DNA of 64,000 bases from Plasmodiophora brassicae (Eukaryota; Endomyxa; Phytomyxea; Plasmodiophorida; Plasmodiophoridae). The notes under the pieces were generated by a model, which was given only the letters and a program-made list of their open reading frames with translations, ran no database searches and was not told the origin of the DNA. The position numbers and the translations under genes were made by a program. How positions within the stretch are numbered: position 1 is the first letter of the stretch; every line of letters starts with the position of its first letter. This document shows, piece after piece, positions 12,301 to 24,460 of the stretch. Where the stretch lies: positions 124,001 to 188,000 of the forward strand of contig JASFAU010000012.1 in the NCBI GenBank assembly GCA_039704465.1. The letters run 5' to 3'.

Positions 12301-14302
12301 GGCGAAGAAGAAGCGGGGGGACGCAAACAACGGCGTCGAAGGCGTTGCTGCGGAACCTGTCCTCCACGTTGAAGAATGCATCCCGAAGCGCAACGGGGAA
12401 CGTGAGCCGGATGCAAGAGCGGTGTCCGTCAAGAGTCCTGACCGGCAGCGCGGGTTCCTGAAGTACCGCAGGGCGACGTCGGTCGAGTATCGTTCGTCCA
12501 CGACTCGCGTCGGCGATTTCCGGGAAATATTCCAGGCGAACGTGGACACGACGAAGCTGGAAACCCAAGCCGCCAGGTAGGTAGGGCATCTCCGTATGCG
12601 TAATGCCCACCTGACTCGGTGCAACAGGTGTATGGACTGTGGCGTCCCGTTCTGCCATCAACAGACGTCCGGGTGCCCATTGGGGAACCGGATCCCGGAA
12701 TTCAATGGACAGGTCGTCGCTGGCCAGTGGCGCTCCGCCCTGGAGACGCTGCTGTCGACGAATAACTTCCCGGAATTCACGGGTCGCGTCTGCCCAGCTC
12801 CCTGTGAAGGGGCCTGCGTGCTGGTCAGTGCCGGGCGCGCTCGTCTGCCGCGCCTTGCGCTGAACGACATACGTGTCAGGGCGTCATTGACGAACCCGTC
12901 ACGATCAAGAACGTCGAGATGGCCATCGTTGACAAGGGCTTCGCAGCGGGATGGATCAAGTCTGTGTGGAGAATGCCGGCCGTGTTCGCACCGTGCCATG
13001 CTGACTGTCACGATCCAGGGCGAGACCGCCGCGTTCCAGGTCGGGTTTCCGTGTCGCCGTGATCGGGTCGGGGCCTGCCGGCCTTGCGGTGGCCGACCAG
13101 CTGAACCGGGTGCACGGCCACACGGTGCACGTGTACGAACGCGCCGACCGGTGCGGCGGCCTGCTGATGTACGGGGTCCCCAACATGAAACTCGATAAGC
13201 GACAGGTGAAACCGTGACGGGCGTTCGCTGCCCCAGCGCTGACCGCGAAGCAGGTTGTCGATCGCCGCCTGACGCTGATGGTCGACGAAGGCGTCGTGTT
13301 CCACTGTAACGAACTGGTAACGAGCACGAGGCTGTCCGAGTTGACGGCGGGGCACGACGCCGTCGTCCTTGCCACCGGGGCCACCGTTCCCCGTAACCTT
13401 CCTGTTCCAGGACGCGACCTGAAAGGGTTGGGGCGGGGTTCGTTTGCGTCTACCCGTCCACCTGCTGATGTTGCGCGCCCAGGATCCATTTCGCAATGGA
13501 GTACCTGACGTTCAGCTCAAAGTCGCTGCTGGACGGGACGCCTTGCGATGCGCACCACCCGTTGCACGCCGCGGGTCGTCGCGTGCTCGTCATCGGCGGC
13601 GGCGACACGGGCAACGACTGCATCGGGACGGCCATGCGGCAGGGCGCCAAGTCAGTCATCAACTTCGAGCTCATGCCGGAACCGCCCGCGTCGCGGTCAC
13701 CGGACAACCCCTGGCCGGAGTGGCCCAGGGTCTTCCGGGTCGATTACGGCCATGCTGAAGCGCAGGCCGCCTTCGGGGAAGACCCGAGGCAGTACTGCGT
13801 CCTCACGAAATCGTTCATCGCCGACCCAGCCGGCACCGCTGTGGCCGGGGTCGAAACCGTCCGCGTCAAATGGTCCCGCTCGGGTGCAGACTGGCGGTTC
13901 GAGCCGATTCCCGGAACGGAAAAGGTGCCCAACGGAAACGTCGTCGCTGATCGCCCAAGCTGACGCGGGGCGCCGTCTCCCACAGGTCTTCAAGGTCGAC
14001 CTCGTCCTCATTGCGATGGGCTTTGTTGGGCCCGAAACGGATATCGTGCACGGTTCGAGCCCGACTGGGGAACGGGTGCAACGGCTGTCGCTGACGGCTG
14101 CGTTGGGGCAGGTATCCCGATCCAGACGAACGCACGGGGCAACTTCCAGACGGACGACGGGCGGTACATGACGTCGCAACCGGGCGTATTCGCATGCGGC
14201 GATTGTCGTCGTGGGCAGTCGCTCGTCGTCTGGGCCATCAGCGAAGGCCGGCGATGCGCGGACGACGTCCACGACCACCTGACGAAGGCGCACCTCCATT
14301 AG
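6303..14302 (+). CDS. Glutamate synthase (NADH-type GOGAT), single chain
   Basis: Makes glutamate from glutamine and 2-oxoglutarate using NAD(P)H. Domains in order: a short propeptide ending at the catalytic Cys of RDSCGLAF; class II glutamine amidotransferase ([39 protein letters not shown]); central domain ([16 protein letters not shown]); FMN/2-oxoglutarate domain ([48 protein letters not shown]) with the 3Fe-4S segment [15 protein letters not shown] beta-helix domain ([25 protein letters not shown], [13 protein letters not shown]); then the fused beta subunit with Cys clusters ([23 protein letters not shown]), FAD motif ([13 protein letters not shown]) and NAD motif ([13 protein letters not shown]), ending [23 protein letters not shown]. 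Roughly 20 short GT-AG introns were followed, and those checked stay in frame. The start could also be the Met at 6321. Confidence 0.96.
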
Positions 14303-14335
14303 ACATTAGTACATTGGAACGTCCGATCCCGACGT

Positions 14336-15943
14336 TTATGCCCCCTTGACGATGGCGGATTCCTCGACGCATTTCGGGCATTGGCACTGGAACCCGTAGT
14401 CGAGCAGGAGCTCGCGTCGCTCCTCCAGCGGCGCGTCCTCGCAGATGTACGAGATCGTGATCTCGTCGCCTTTGGCGATGTTCCTGTTCGCGATCAGGGC
14501 GATCTTCGCGTCCAGGCCGCCCTTCAGCTTGATCAGGGTGCCGTTCGGCGCGCAACTGTGGTTGATCGTGCTGTGAAGACTGTACAGACCGAACCCTAAA
14601 GCCGAACATCACGACGGGAAGTGAGGCAGCGGTGCGATAGGCGCGCTGACCTTCAGTGGTGACGTTCTGGTACTCCATGAGACGTTCGAGCTGATCGGGC
14701 GTGATCGACTCGATCGTGTCGACGTCCTCGATCCGGTCGCAGACGACGGAGATGGGCGATCGGGACGACATTTGCACATTGTTGATCTCGAACATGCCCA
14801 TGCAGCGGCTGACGAACGCCTGGGAGAAGAGCGGCGCGTACACGTCCATCGCCGAGTACTCGGGCAGCGCCGCCCGCAGCAGGGAACAGCATTCGTCGAC
14901 AAGGAAGCTGGGGAACACACGGTCAGCAACCCACCACCATGGACACGCCCACTGTGCGCGATACTTTAACGTTGTCATGAGCTCTCCGGCCTCCGCCTTC
15001 GACATGCCATCCGGGATGGACACAGCGGACGTCCAGGGTCGCATCAGCATCATTCGCAGGGGGGCCGTCGCCTGGCGCAGCGCGTCGGCGCTCCCGCCGG
15101 CCGCCTCCGTCTCCCCGATCAGGGTGGCGATGATCTCACCGACAATGTACAGCGCCTCGTTCGTCTCGTTGGTGAACTCGACGAACTCTACAGGGCCGTT
15201 TCGTCAGACGGGCATAGGTGCCAGAAACGTTGCCTGCTGCTGACCCTTCATGGCGGAGCTCGACGCCGGGCACAGCAGATGGTGTGTCGACCGCCACCGG
15301 TCCTCAGCACACATGGCACTGCAGTACATTTCGCCACATGCGTTGCGACAGGGAACGGGTTCGCCTACGACGAACTCGTCGGCCTCGTTGGCGAGGCCGA
15401 TCTCCTGAACGACGACGGGGAACCTCGGGCACTCAACGGGTTCGCGTTCCCCGTCGCAGCACGACGACTCGTCGTCGCACCGGTGCCGATCGCACTCGTC
15501 CTCCTCGCATTCGTCGTCATCGCAGCCATGCACATGCTGCGGCTGCTGTTCGAGGCGCTCCCAGAGCGACTCCATTGTTCCAATCACCTGATCGGACGAG
15601 AACGAGTTGGACGTCGCTTCGGCTCGGCAAACAAACCGCCGACCTTCATGCAGTTTTCACAGCTGTCGAACACCTGGTTGCAGTGCTTCCGTCCGAACAT
15701 CTTCAGCTCGTTGTAGATGACCTCGCCTTCCTCGAAATCCTTCTCGGCGAACATGCCTGACGACAGAGGTCAGACGACCTGACGCGGAGTAGCAATGGCA
15801 AACACGACGAAGGGGGGACCTTTGCCTGTTTTCTCATCGATATGCCTAACGCAAATCGCCTTGGCCAGCTGCAGGCGCTCCAGCTGCCTGGCGAAGAACT
15901 CGTTGATCTCGCCGGGAGACGCAGTCTCCATCATGGTCGTCAT
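14336..15943 (-). CDS. SET-MYND (SMYD-family) putative protein methyltransferase
   Basis: Reads from MTTMMETASPGEINEFF through about seven exons. After the N-terminal segment (GMFAEKDFEEGEVIYNE, the SET beginning) comes an interrupted MYND-type zinc cluster (CENC ... CRNACGEMYCSAMCAEDRW ... HHLLCP) with a Cys/His/Asp-rich insertion. A helical part follows, then the catalytic SET core: FGLYSLHSTINHSCAPNG, GDEITISYICED and a post-SET Cys cluster (YGFQCQCPKC). NHSC plus ISY are the S-adenosylmethionine-binding motifs. SMYD proteins methylate lysines on histones and other proteins. It resembles the SMYD5/ASHR2 branch. It converges on the glutamate synthase gene with only 33 bp between stop codons. 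Confidence 0.85.
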
Positions 15944-16030
15944 CAAAGTGTGGGGCGGACTCCGTGGCGGACCCCGTGGCGGACTGTGCCGCCGTCAGAC
16001 CTGTGGCAGCGCCCCTTGGCGACAGGCACG

Positions 16031-16502
16031 ATGGCGAAAGCGAAGCGGAAATCGGCATCGTCGACCAAGGATGTGACGGCGTCCACGACTGCGAAGACGT
16101 CGAAACGGGCGATGAAGAAGCAGGTGAAAATGCGGCGTCACGTGAGGCTTATCGAGAGTCAGTTGGAGACGCACGCGCGCGCGCGCTGCCCTGTGCCACC
16201 GCTCAATCTGACGCCCACGTTGTGCAGAGTTGCAGAAGGCGCAGGCCTCCAGGGAACCGCTGCAGTCGCTGTCATCGCTGGTCGACAGTCTCAACGACAG
16301 CGCAGACGGCGGCGCCGCGCCGGAGGCAACGGCCCCGAAAGTGTGCGGCCTGCGGCTGGGCAAGCGCGGGCTGACGAAAACCATCCGGAAACGCGTGACC
16401 GATGCGGAGAGCGCCCGCATGGCCCAGGTCCTGACGCATCCGGCGTTCACAGCGAACCCCGTCCAGGCCATTCGCGACCTCCTGCAGTCTCAGCAATCCT
16501 AA
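16031..16502 (+). CDS. SLX9 / FAM207A-like ribosome biogenesis protein
   Basis: Two exons separated by a 70-nt intron (16158-16227). The protein begins with a Lys/Ser-rich segment and a basic helix (KRAMKKQVKMRRHVRLIE) and ends with SARMAQVLTHPAFTANPVQ followed by AIRDLLQSQ. The HPAF-x-ANP signature near the C-terminus is typical of SLX9/FAM207A, a nucleolar factor in 18S rRNA processing and small-subunit export. The predicted length, about 133 residues, is a little short for the family but both ends are present. Confidence 0.75.
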
Positions 16503-16728
16503 ATTAACGGTATCGCCGACGTTCACCGCCCCCTCCCGGTCATACCGTGCCCGGTGTCGTCGTCGTCGTCGTCGAGCAGGTCGTCGTCGATGGGAGTTTT
16601 CGGGTTGTTTTTTTTGGCGCACGGCGCGGCTCGGCTGGCCCGAGCCGGCGGCCACGAAACCGTCATTGTGTTTTTTTTTTGTGGTTGTGGTGGGCGGTGC
16701 CGGCGCACTGCCGTGAGGGTGGCGCGCT

Positions 16729-17611
16729 ATGACGAACGACCCGGTCGGGGATCGGCTCCGGGCGGCGCTGTCGGCGCCGGGCAACGAGCGCTGCGCCGAC
16801 TGCCGGTCGCCGGACCCGTCCTGGGCGAGCCACAACATTGGCGTCTTCCTGTGCCAGGACTGCGCCGGCGTGCACCGGTCGCTGGGGACGCACATCTCGC
16901 GCGTCCGCAGCGTCACGCTCGACACGTGGGACGCGCCGTCCGTCGCCGTCATGCTGTCGCGCGGCAATCGACTGTAGTAATATTCGAATGCGCCCGCGTG
17001 TCGCCCCCCTCCGGACGCGTCGCGCCCCTGAACGACGAAACTGTGTAGGGTCAACGACACCATGGAGGCCCTGCTGCCGTTGTCCCAGCGCATCGGCAGC
17101 GACGTGGCGGCGCGTGCGCGCGACCAGTTCATCCGGGCCAAGTACGTGAATCGTCGGTTCCAGCGCAGGACGGCACCCGCCCCAGCGGCGCCGGAATCGC
17201 CGCCGGACGACATATTCGCCGGTACGGACGCGGGCACGCCGCGCTCAGGTGGCGGGCCTCTCACGCCCTCCCCGTCCAGGTCTGACGGTCGTCAGTTCGG
17301 CGCCGACGTGCGCCCCTGCGGTCGCGCCACAGGCCCCGTCCTTGCTGGACCTGCCTGCCGACCTGTTCGCGGGGCTGTCGTCGCCCCCGACACCGTTCCC
17401 GTTCGTCGACGCCGCCGCACCGACCGACAACCCGGGAGCCAGCGCGTCGTCGTCGTCGTCGTCGTCGTCGTTCGCGTTCATTGGGCACGGGCCCGGGGCG
17501 GCCGCACCGCCCGGTCCCGTTGGGATGGGCGGCGTCCCCGCCGTCAAGGTCGTGCGGGCGACGCCGCCGCCGGCCGCCGACCCGTTCGGCGACATTGTCC
17601 AGCTGAATTAA
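16729..17611 (+). CDS. ArfGAP (SMAP-type) GTPase-activating protein
   Basis: The N-terminus is an ArfGAP zinc finger: CADCRSPDPSW, then GVFLCQDCAGVHRSLGTHIS. This gives the C-x2-C-x16-C-x2-C spacing and the catalytic Arg in GVHRSLG. It continues RVRSVTLDTW and, after an intron at about 16975-17050, DQFIRAKYVNRRF. A second intron of 63 nt (GTACGG near 17220 to CAG before 17281) joins a Pro/Ser-rich tail ending in ADPFGDIVQLN, which could be a clathrin/adaptor-binding region. It acts on Arf GTPases at endosome or Golgi membranes. The gene is complete. Several T-rich runs (16610-16680) lie just upstream. Confidence 0.9.
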
Positions 17612-17716
17612 GCACGCTCGGTTGCCTGGACGGCGCAAGGGGGGAGGGGGGACGACGCCCCCCGACGTCGTGTAACTGTCAGCGGTCGCCCATAGAGCGC
17701 TCGGCGTGTCGCGACA

Positions 17717-20700
17717 ATGGCGCGCCTGTGGCCGCGATGGCACCGGCCGAACCGTGCTGGGGATTCCGCGCGATCGCATGCCGCCCTTCGCCACGCGTGT
17801 CGTCCACCGCCGCCGGCAGCGTCGTCGTCGTCGTCGTCGGGGTCGCGCGCGGGGGACGACAACGCATCGGCGGCGGTCGCTGCCGTCGTCGCCGCCACGC
17901 CTCGCTCGACGTACCTGACGAAGGTGCGGGCCCGGGACGGCCTGACGCTGGACGTGATCCGGTCGCTGGACGCCGGCGTCATCCAGCGCATCAAGGACGT
18001 GTTCCTGCGCTGCGACGGCGAGTCGCTGAACATGGCGCAGTTCGTCGAGCTCCTGTCGAGCGGCATCGCGGATCGCCTGGGAGGCGCCACCACCCGGCGC
18101 GACCTGGTCGCCTCCCTCGTCGACCTGTTCAAGAGCATGGACCTCGACAGGTACGAGTGTGTCGTGCTGCGACGCTGCGTGTGTGTGGCATTGACGGGCG
18201 CGCCGCCGTCCTCGTCTCGCAGCAACATGGACCTGGAGTTCGAGGAGTTCCTCGCGACGGTCATCCAGCTGGGCATGGCGTCCGCCGCCGCCGGGCCTGG
18301 CCTGGAGCCGGTGCCGACGTACGCGGCCGGTCGGCGCGTGTCGCTGGGCGACCACAGCCGCGACCCGGACCGTGTCGTCAAGTTCTCGCCCGTCAACGAC
18401 CGCCTCGTCGTGTACGAACCCGCGCAGGGCGCGTTCTCGTTGTACCACCCTGCCGACCTGTACGACGGTTGCCGGGCGTCGTCGTCGTCGTCGAGGACGC
18501 TGACGCCGGCGCCGCCCGCCTCGTAGGACGAAGCGGCGCGTGCTGGGGCTGAACCGGCGCGACCTGCTGTGCGTCGAGTTCATGGAGCGCGGGCCCGCCG
18601 GTGACCCGCTGAACCTGCTGGCGGCGGCGAACGCGGACGCGGTCATGATCTGGGACGCGTCCTGGGCAACGGGCGCGCCGACGCCCGTCGCGCACCGGTA
18701 CCCGACCCGTCATCCGCAGACGTCGCTCCGGTGGTCCCCGACGCACGACAGACTGTTCACCGGTCGGCCGGGGGCGCGCGCGCTCTTCCGCCCACACGCC
18801 GCCCGCCTAAACCGGGGTGTCGTTCGCCACAGGGTCGAACAGCGGCGCCGTGCACGTCGTCCACCACCGGCGGACGGCCATGGCCTGCCTGGCGCGTCGC
18901 AGCCACTCGCACGGGCACGACGAGATGGTGGCCTGCATGGACGTCCTGGACAGTATCGACACGCTGGCCACGGGCTCGCTGGACGCCACCGTACGCGCGC
19001 CTTGCTGCCGTCGCACGCCCATCGTCTGACGAACGCCCCGCGTCGTCGTCGTCGTCGTCGTCGTTCAGGTTCGCCTTTGGGATATCCACACCGGACACTC
19101 GACAAGGTACGCCGTGTGTCGTGCGGCGGGGGACGGCGTGGCGCCGCTGCCCACCCCACAGCGACTGGCGCAGGGCCGAGCGGCGCGCAGTTTGCGACTG
19201 CAGCTCGCAGAAAGTGCGCCCGTGCGACTGCGGCTCGAAACGTGCGCCCGTGCGACTGTGCCGCACGAAGAAACTGCGTCACTGCGACTGCAGCTCGAAA
19301 AGCGCGCCAGTGGCAGAGGCGCCGTGCCGCCCCGTTCCCCTCCCCGGGACCCGCATCGTCATTGACAGTGCGGTGGTCTGTGTGTGGTTCAGGCAGTTCA
19401 AGGCGCACAGGAAGGGGGTCGCGGGTCTGGCGTACAGCGCCGAGTACAAGTTCCTGATCAGCGCCGGCCTCGACCGGGACGCCTGCGTCTGGTCGCCGTT
19501 CGCCTCGCACCTCATGTGCAAGCTGACAGGCACGCTGGCTGGCCGCACCGGTTGCGTGTCACCGACGACGCCTGACGGTCGGCGCGTAGGTCATGTCGCG
19601 CCCCTGGTCGACGTCCAGTTCGTGTCGGGGACGCCGCAGATCGTCACGGCCGACGCGGACGGCGTCGTGAAGGTGTGGGACGCGCGGAACTTCCAATGCT
19701 GCCAGACGCTGACCGCGCTGCCGTCGGCGTCGTCATTCGCCTGCTGCACGGGCCCGCATCGTCGTCTCGTGTTCTGCTCCGACGACGACGCCTGGGCGCC
19801 CGTCGACGTCGAGAACGGCCCGTACTGGTCCAGCAGCAGCGGCACGGCGGGGGCGACGCGCACCGTCTCCTGCGTCCTGTACAACCCGTACGCGCTGTCG
19901 TTCGCCGTCGCCGTGGGCAACCGGCTCCAGATCTGGGACGGCCTGAAGGGCCACCTCGTCAGCGTCGCCGAACTCGCCTGCCCTGAGATCACCGGTAGGT
20001 GCGGGGGGACGCGTTCGCTGATGGGTCGCCGCCGACGCTGACACCGACACGAAGCTATGTGCCTCGGGTACGCTGGGAAGAAGATCATCGTTGGAGACGG
20101 GAACGGAGCGATTGGCGTCGTAGGTGGCACCGCCCGATCGGCGCGCGCGTCCTCGTGTGAACCGGTGTCGTCTGCGTCCGTAGTACAACTACCGGAACGG
20201 GACGTTCCTGAAGAGCCTGACGCCGCACGTCGGCGGCGAGGTGGCGCACCTGCTGTTCATCGACGACATGAAGGCGGTGGTGTCGGTCGGCGCCGCCGAC
20301 CAGGCGATCGTCGTGCACGACGAGCAGCCCATCGAGACGCCGCACGTCTTCTACCGCATGCGGCTCCCGGATCGTGTCGCGATCACGTCGGTGCACCTGT
20401 CCGTCCGACCCGCGTTCCTGATCGCCGCCGGCGACAGCGCTGGGCGCGTCCACCTGTACTGGGCGGGGCGTTGATCGCTGTCGATGCCGTCCGGGCTAAC
20501 CGTGTTTGTGTGTCAGGTGGGACATGAAGATGGGGCGCCTGCAGGCCGTCCTTCGGTGCCCGGCGCCGATCACGTCCGTCCGGTTCCTGGGCGACCTGCC
20601 GCTGCTCGCCGCCGCCGACGTCAACGGCGACGTCTGCATCTGGACGACGCGCCCGTCGAAACTCCCGGGGCTCATCGCCTGTCGCCTCGTACGCGCGCCG

Positions 20701-21955
20701 CTGCCCGCGTCGACGATCGGCGACTGACCTGCACAGGCGAACTCGCAGACGTCCGTCTCGTGCATCGACTTCGACGCGACCACGCGGACGCTGTTCGCCG
20801 GCGACGACGACGGCGTCGTGCGGGGATGGCGTCTGCGCGCCTTGATCGATTCGCTGGGCGACGGTGCGTCCCTGCGGCCGGGCTGGACGGATGACCGCCT
20901 GACGCCCCGCCGGCTGTGTGTGTGTGCAGGAACGCGCCCGTCCGCCGGCGTGCACGTGCAGGCGGAGAAGCGCCTGGAGGTGCGCGTCGGTGCGCAGGCG
21001 GTCCAGTCGGTGCTGTGCGAGCCCGGCGGGCGCGCCGTCCTGGCGACGGCCACGATCGACAGTGGCGAGCACCGGCCCGTTCCCCGGATCTGGTCCGTCG
21101 CCGACGACGGCGACGACGGCGCCTTGCTCGGCGCTCTCGACGACGCCATCGAAATTGTCGGGGGGCCCGCCGCCGCCGCCTGTCGCGCTGCTCCGCTGAC
21201 GTGTGCCGACCGCAGGAACGGCCCTGGCGGCTGGTGCTGGACATCGACCGCGTCGAGAGCGACAGGTGTGTCGGTGGCGGTTGGCGCGCGATTGGATGGC
21301 TGATGTGGTGTGCCGGTCGGCAGGGACGCGTACGTGTCCAGGTTCATGGAGTGCCTCGAGCACCGGCAGCGCCGCGAGCACCGCGACGACTTCCTCGTGT
21401 TCTACCCGGAGGCGCAGGTCGCCAGGATCCGCAACGGGGCCGCCGCCCAGCCCGACACGACCCCGCTGACCCTGCCGGGCGCCGCTGACGCGCCCGCGCC
21501 GGACGCGGCCCGCTCGCACCAGGTCGGTCCTGCGCGTGCGACACAACGCGGACCGTGATGATCTTTACTGCGCGCAGGTCGCCGATGCCGCCGCCGCGCG
21601 GTCGCGCCCGGCAACGTCGATGACCCGGTGCAGGTCGGCGCCGGCGATCCGCCCGGACCGGCGCGGGTCGGCGGCCCTGCATCGCTGCTGGACGTCGTCG
21701 TCCCGGCCCGCGTCGGCGGCCGTCACGGCGCCCACTGCCGAACGCGCCAGCGTCCCGCCGCCGCTGACCCGGTCCCTGGCGCTGCCGGTTCGCGGCGACG
21801 ACGTGAGCGCGTCGTCCGGCCTACGTCGCGCGTCCGACCGGTTGCAGGCCGCCGTCCACCGGCACCAGGCCTGCCTGGCCGACCGACGGCAGCATCGGCA
21901 GCTGCGACGGCAGGCGATGCGGGCGTCGTCGTCATCCTCCCGGGACATACGATAA
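17717..21955 (+). CDS. EF-hand/WD-repeat protein of the WDR49/WDR64 type
   Basis: The N-terminal disordered Ser-rich part leads into EF-hand-like helices (LDVIRSLDAGVIQRIKDVF ... MDLEFEEFLATVIQLG). A run of WD repeats then covers most of the protein: DSIDTLATGSLDATVRLWD, KFLISAGLDRDACVW, PQIVTADADGVVKVWDAR, NRLQIWDGLKGHLVSV, LPLLAAADVNGDVCIWT and RTLFAGDDDGVVRGW. The C-terminus is basic and low complexity. At least nine introns interrupt it. An EF-hand followed by two WD propellers is the plan of WDR49/WDR64/WDY proteins, which are found in organisms with motile cilia. Exact exon ends near 20040-20200 and 20900-21550 are uncertain. Confidence 0.82.
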
Positions 21956-21994
21956 ACATTGTTCATTGAGACTGCGGTCATGTCTGTGGCGCGC

Positions 21995-24316
21995 CTACCG
22001 CGACAGCTTCGCGAAGCAGGCGTCGCAGACGCGCACGGGCGCGGTGACGCCCTTGCGCAGGATCGCCGAGCGGTTCGCGCTGCAGGCGGCACAGAAGATG
22101 CCACCGCAGGCGCGGCAGTGGTGCCGGCGCCGGAACCGGGTGAACTCGAGCTTGCAGGCCATGCAGACGGGGCAGTGCTGGTCGTCCACCCAGCTCTCGT
22201 TGACCAGGATGCAGGAGTGCGTCGCGCCGCAGGCGACCTGGGCGATGCCTGTCTTGGGCGACAGCTTGCACGGCGCCAGCTCGTAGCTGGCCTCGTGCGC
22301 CGTCGTGTCCAGGCCCAGCTGCCCGTACGTGTTCGACCCGGCGTGCCACAGGCCGTGCGGGTACGTGAGCAGGGCCAGGTGGTACGCGCCGCACTCCACC
22401 TGCCACGCGGGTCACCGCCGGATGGACGACGCCGAACGCTGGGTACGTACCGCAAGCAGCTTGCTGGGGCCGAACCTGAGCTCGACGGGCGTCGGCGTGC
22501 ACAGGTTCGGCGTCGTCTGGTTGCGGCGCTGGGCGCACTGGCCGGTGCTGTTGGCGCCCCAGGTGAACAGCTCGTACAGGTCGGTGACGGTGTGGTGCAG
22601 GATGATGGCCGAGTGGGCGGCGCCGCAGCTGACGTCGACGACGGCGACGGCGGCGGGCGCGTCCGGCGCCGTTGCCGCCGTCACGTGCAGGGCGTCGATC
22701 TCGCGGGGCGCCCACACGTCGGCGAAGTGCCCCTGGCCCAGCTGGCCGCACATGTTCCAGCCCCAGGAGAAGACGCCCTGGGCGGCCACGGCGACCATGT
22801 GGCAATCGCCGGCGGCGACCGACAGCACCGGGTTCTGCGGGCCGAACTCGCCCAGCGCCGTCGGCACCAGGACGTCGCGGTCGTGCCCTGTGGGACGACC
22901 GCGTGTCAGCGACCGAGTCCAAACAAGTACCAGCACGGCATCACCGTACCGTGCCCGGTGAAGCCCATGTCGCCCTGGCCGAACGTCAGCAGGGCGCCGG
23001 CGGCGTCGACCAGGGCGGAGGCGTTCGACCCGCAGGCGAGGTTGACGATGCGCCCCTGGACGCTGTCGATCGGCGTCGGGCGCTCGCGGTCGGCCGTGTC
23101 GCCGTGGCCGAGCTGGCCGCGCAGGTTGGACCCCCAGGACAGGACCGAGCCGGTCGCCGTGCGCGCCAGCGAATGGTACGACCCGCAGGCGAGCTGGACG
23201 ACCTCGACCTTGGCGGGCAGCGGCACCTGCATCAGGATGTTGTTGTCGGTCGGCAGGCCGGTGCCGGCGCGGTGCCCGGAGGCCCACACCTCGCCGGACT
23301 CCATCAGGAAGACGGTGTGCGCCCAGCCGCACGCCAGGCCCGTCACGCCCTGGCCGACGGCGCCCTTGACGATCTCCGGTTTCGTGCGCATCTCCAGGTC
23401 GCCATGGGCGCTGGCGCCCCAGCACCCGGACCCCCAGGTGTACACCTGGCTGACGTCGTCGCTCGTCGCGTTCAGCGCCCGGCCCGCGTGGAACGCCGCC
23501 GCCTCCGGCGCGCCCTTGCACGCGTTCGTCAGCTCGAGCGCCTTCTCGATCACCGCCTCGCTGATCGTCCGGTTGTGCAACCCGGACAGGACGGCGGTCC
23601 ACGTGCGCCATTCGGCCTCGTCTGCCACGACAGTCGCCGGTCAGCAAACGGGAGGGACAACGCGCCCGCGAGTCGTCATTACGCACCCTTGCAGACGAGG
23701 TCGAGCGTGTCGATCGGCCCGCTGCCCGACAGCGTGCTGGTGCTGCCCGCCGCCGAACGAGACGGCGAATGCGACGAACGGCGCACGGAGCCGACGTGTG
23801 GCGTCGTGCCGACCGTCGACGGAGGCGCTGGCCGCGAATCTGTACGCGCGAGGCCAGGTCATTCGGCGCGTTAGGCGAACCCGAACAACCGACGTACAGT
23901 GGAGCAGCGAGAAGGACAGATGGTCGAGGTCCGCCCGACGGTTGCGGGCGAACTTCTCGGTGCGCTGCCCGAACTTGATGGAGACGACGGCGTCGAGTGC
24001 AACTGGGCACGACGCGTACCGTCATCAGACCACTGCACCGAGGGACGCACGCGACCAACGCCGAATTACTTTCGGATTCCTTGTTCGGCGACGACCAGCG
24101 CAGGCGCCGGAAATCGGCGCTCAGCGAGAACTTCCTGAACTTGGGCTGCGGCGTCGCCCAGGTCAGCGACCCGCACAGATCGGGCCGGCGCGCACGTACC
24201 TTGCCGGACGTGCCGAACTTCAGCAGCGGCGTCGGCGTTTGCAGGGCGACGAGCGCCTGCGCCAGCTCGTTGTCGGTGAGGCGGCCGCCCGCCATGGCTT
24301 CAATCGTCGACGGCAC
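21995..24316 (-). CDS. PH-like + RCC1 repeats + FYVE finger protein
   Basis: The minus-strand protein starts MPSTIEAMAGG (or at the second Met, 24295). The first part (TPTPLLKFGTSGK ... KFRKFSLSADFRRLRW) looks like the PH-like module that precedes RCC1 repeats in plant PRAF proteins. Around seven RCC1 blades follow (VYTWGSGCWG, VWASGHRAGTG, VLSWGSNLRGQLGHGD, VFSWGWNMCGQLGQGH, LFTWGANSTGQ, LWHAGSNTYGQLG), each with an ACGxxH-type turn. It ends in a FYVE finger (CPVCMACKLEF, RRRHHCRACGGIFC, VRVCDACF), which binds phosphatidylinositol-3-phosphate. It is probably an endosomal GEF-like scaffold. Several introns interrupt 22400-24000. The gene is intact through the C-terminal FYVE. Confidence 0.85.
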
Positions 24317-24329
24317 GATCGGATTTGAC

Positions 24330-24359
24330 GGAAATAGGTGCGCGCTCGTCCCTATTTCC
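24330..24359. promoter_or_regulatory. 9-bp inverted repeat between divergent genes
   Basis: GGAAATAGG (24330-24338) and CCTATTTCC (24351-24359) form a perfect stem with a 12-nt loop. They lie between the RCC1-FYVE gene (minus) and the FAM227-like gene (plus). A regulatory role is only a suggestion. Confidence 0.35.
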
Positions 24360-24460
24360 GGATCGCCCCTGCCCTGATCGGGCGGCGGCGCGCTCTACTT
24401 TTAGGAGAGCGACGACACCGCGACTGCAACCGCAGTGTCAGCGGCAATCGTGGCACAGTG

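Noticed and set aside
6303..14302. Glutamate synthase as a pseudogene because of many in-frame stops
   Set aside because: Each stop checked falls in a GT-AG intron of normal length, and joining the exons restores conserved family sequence at those junctions.
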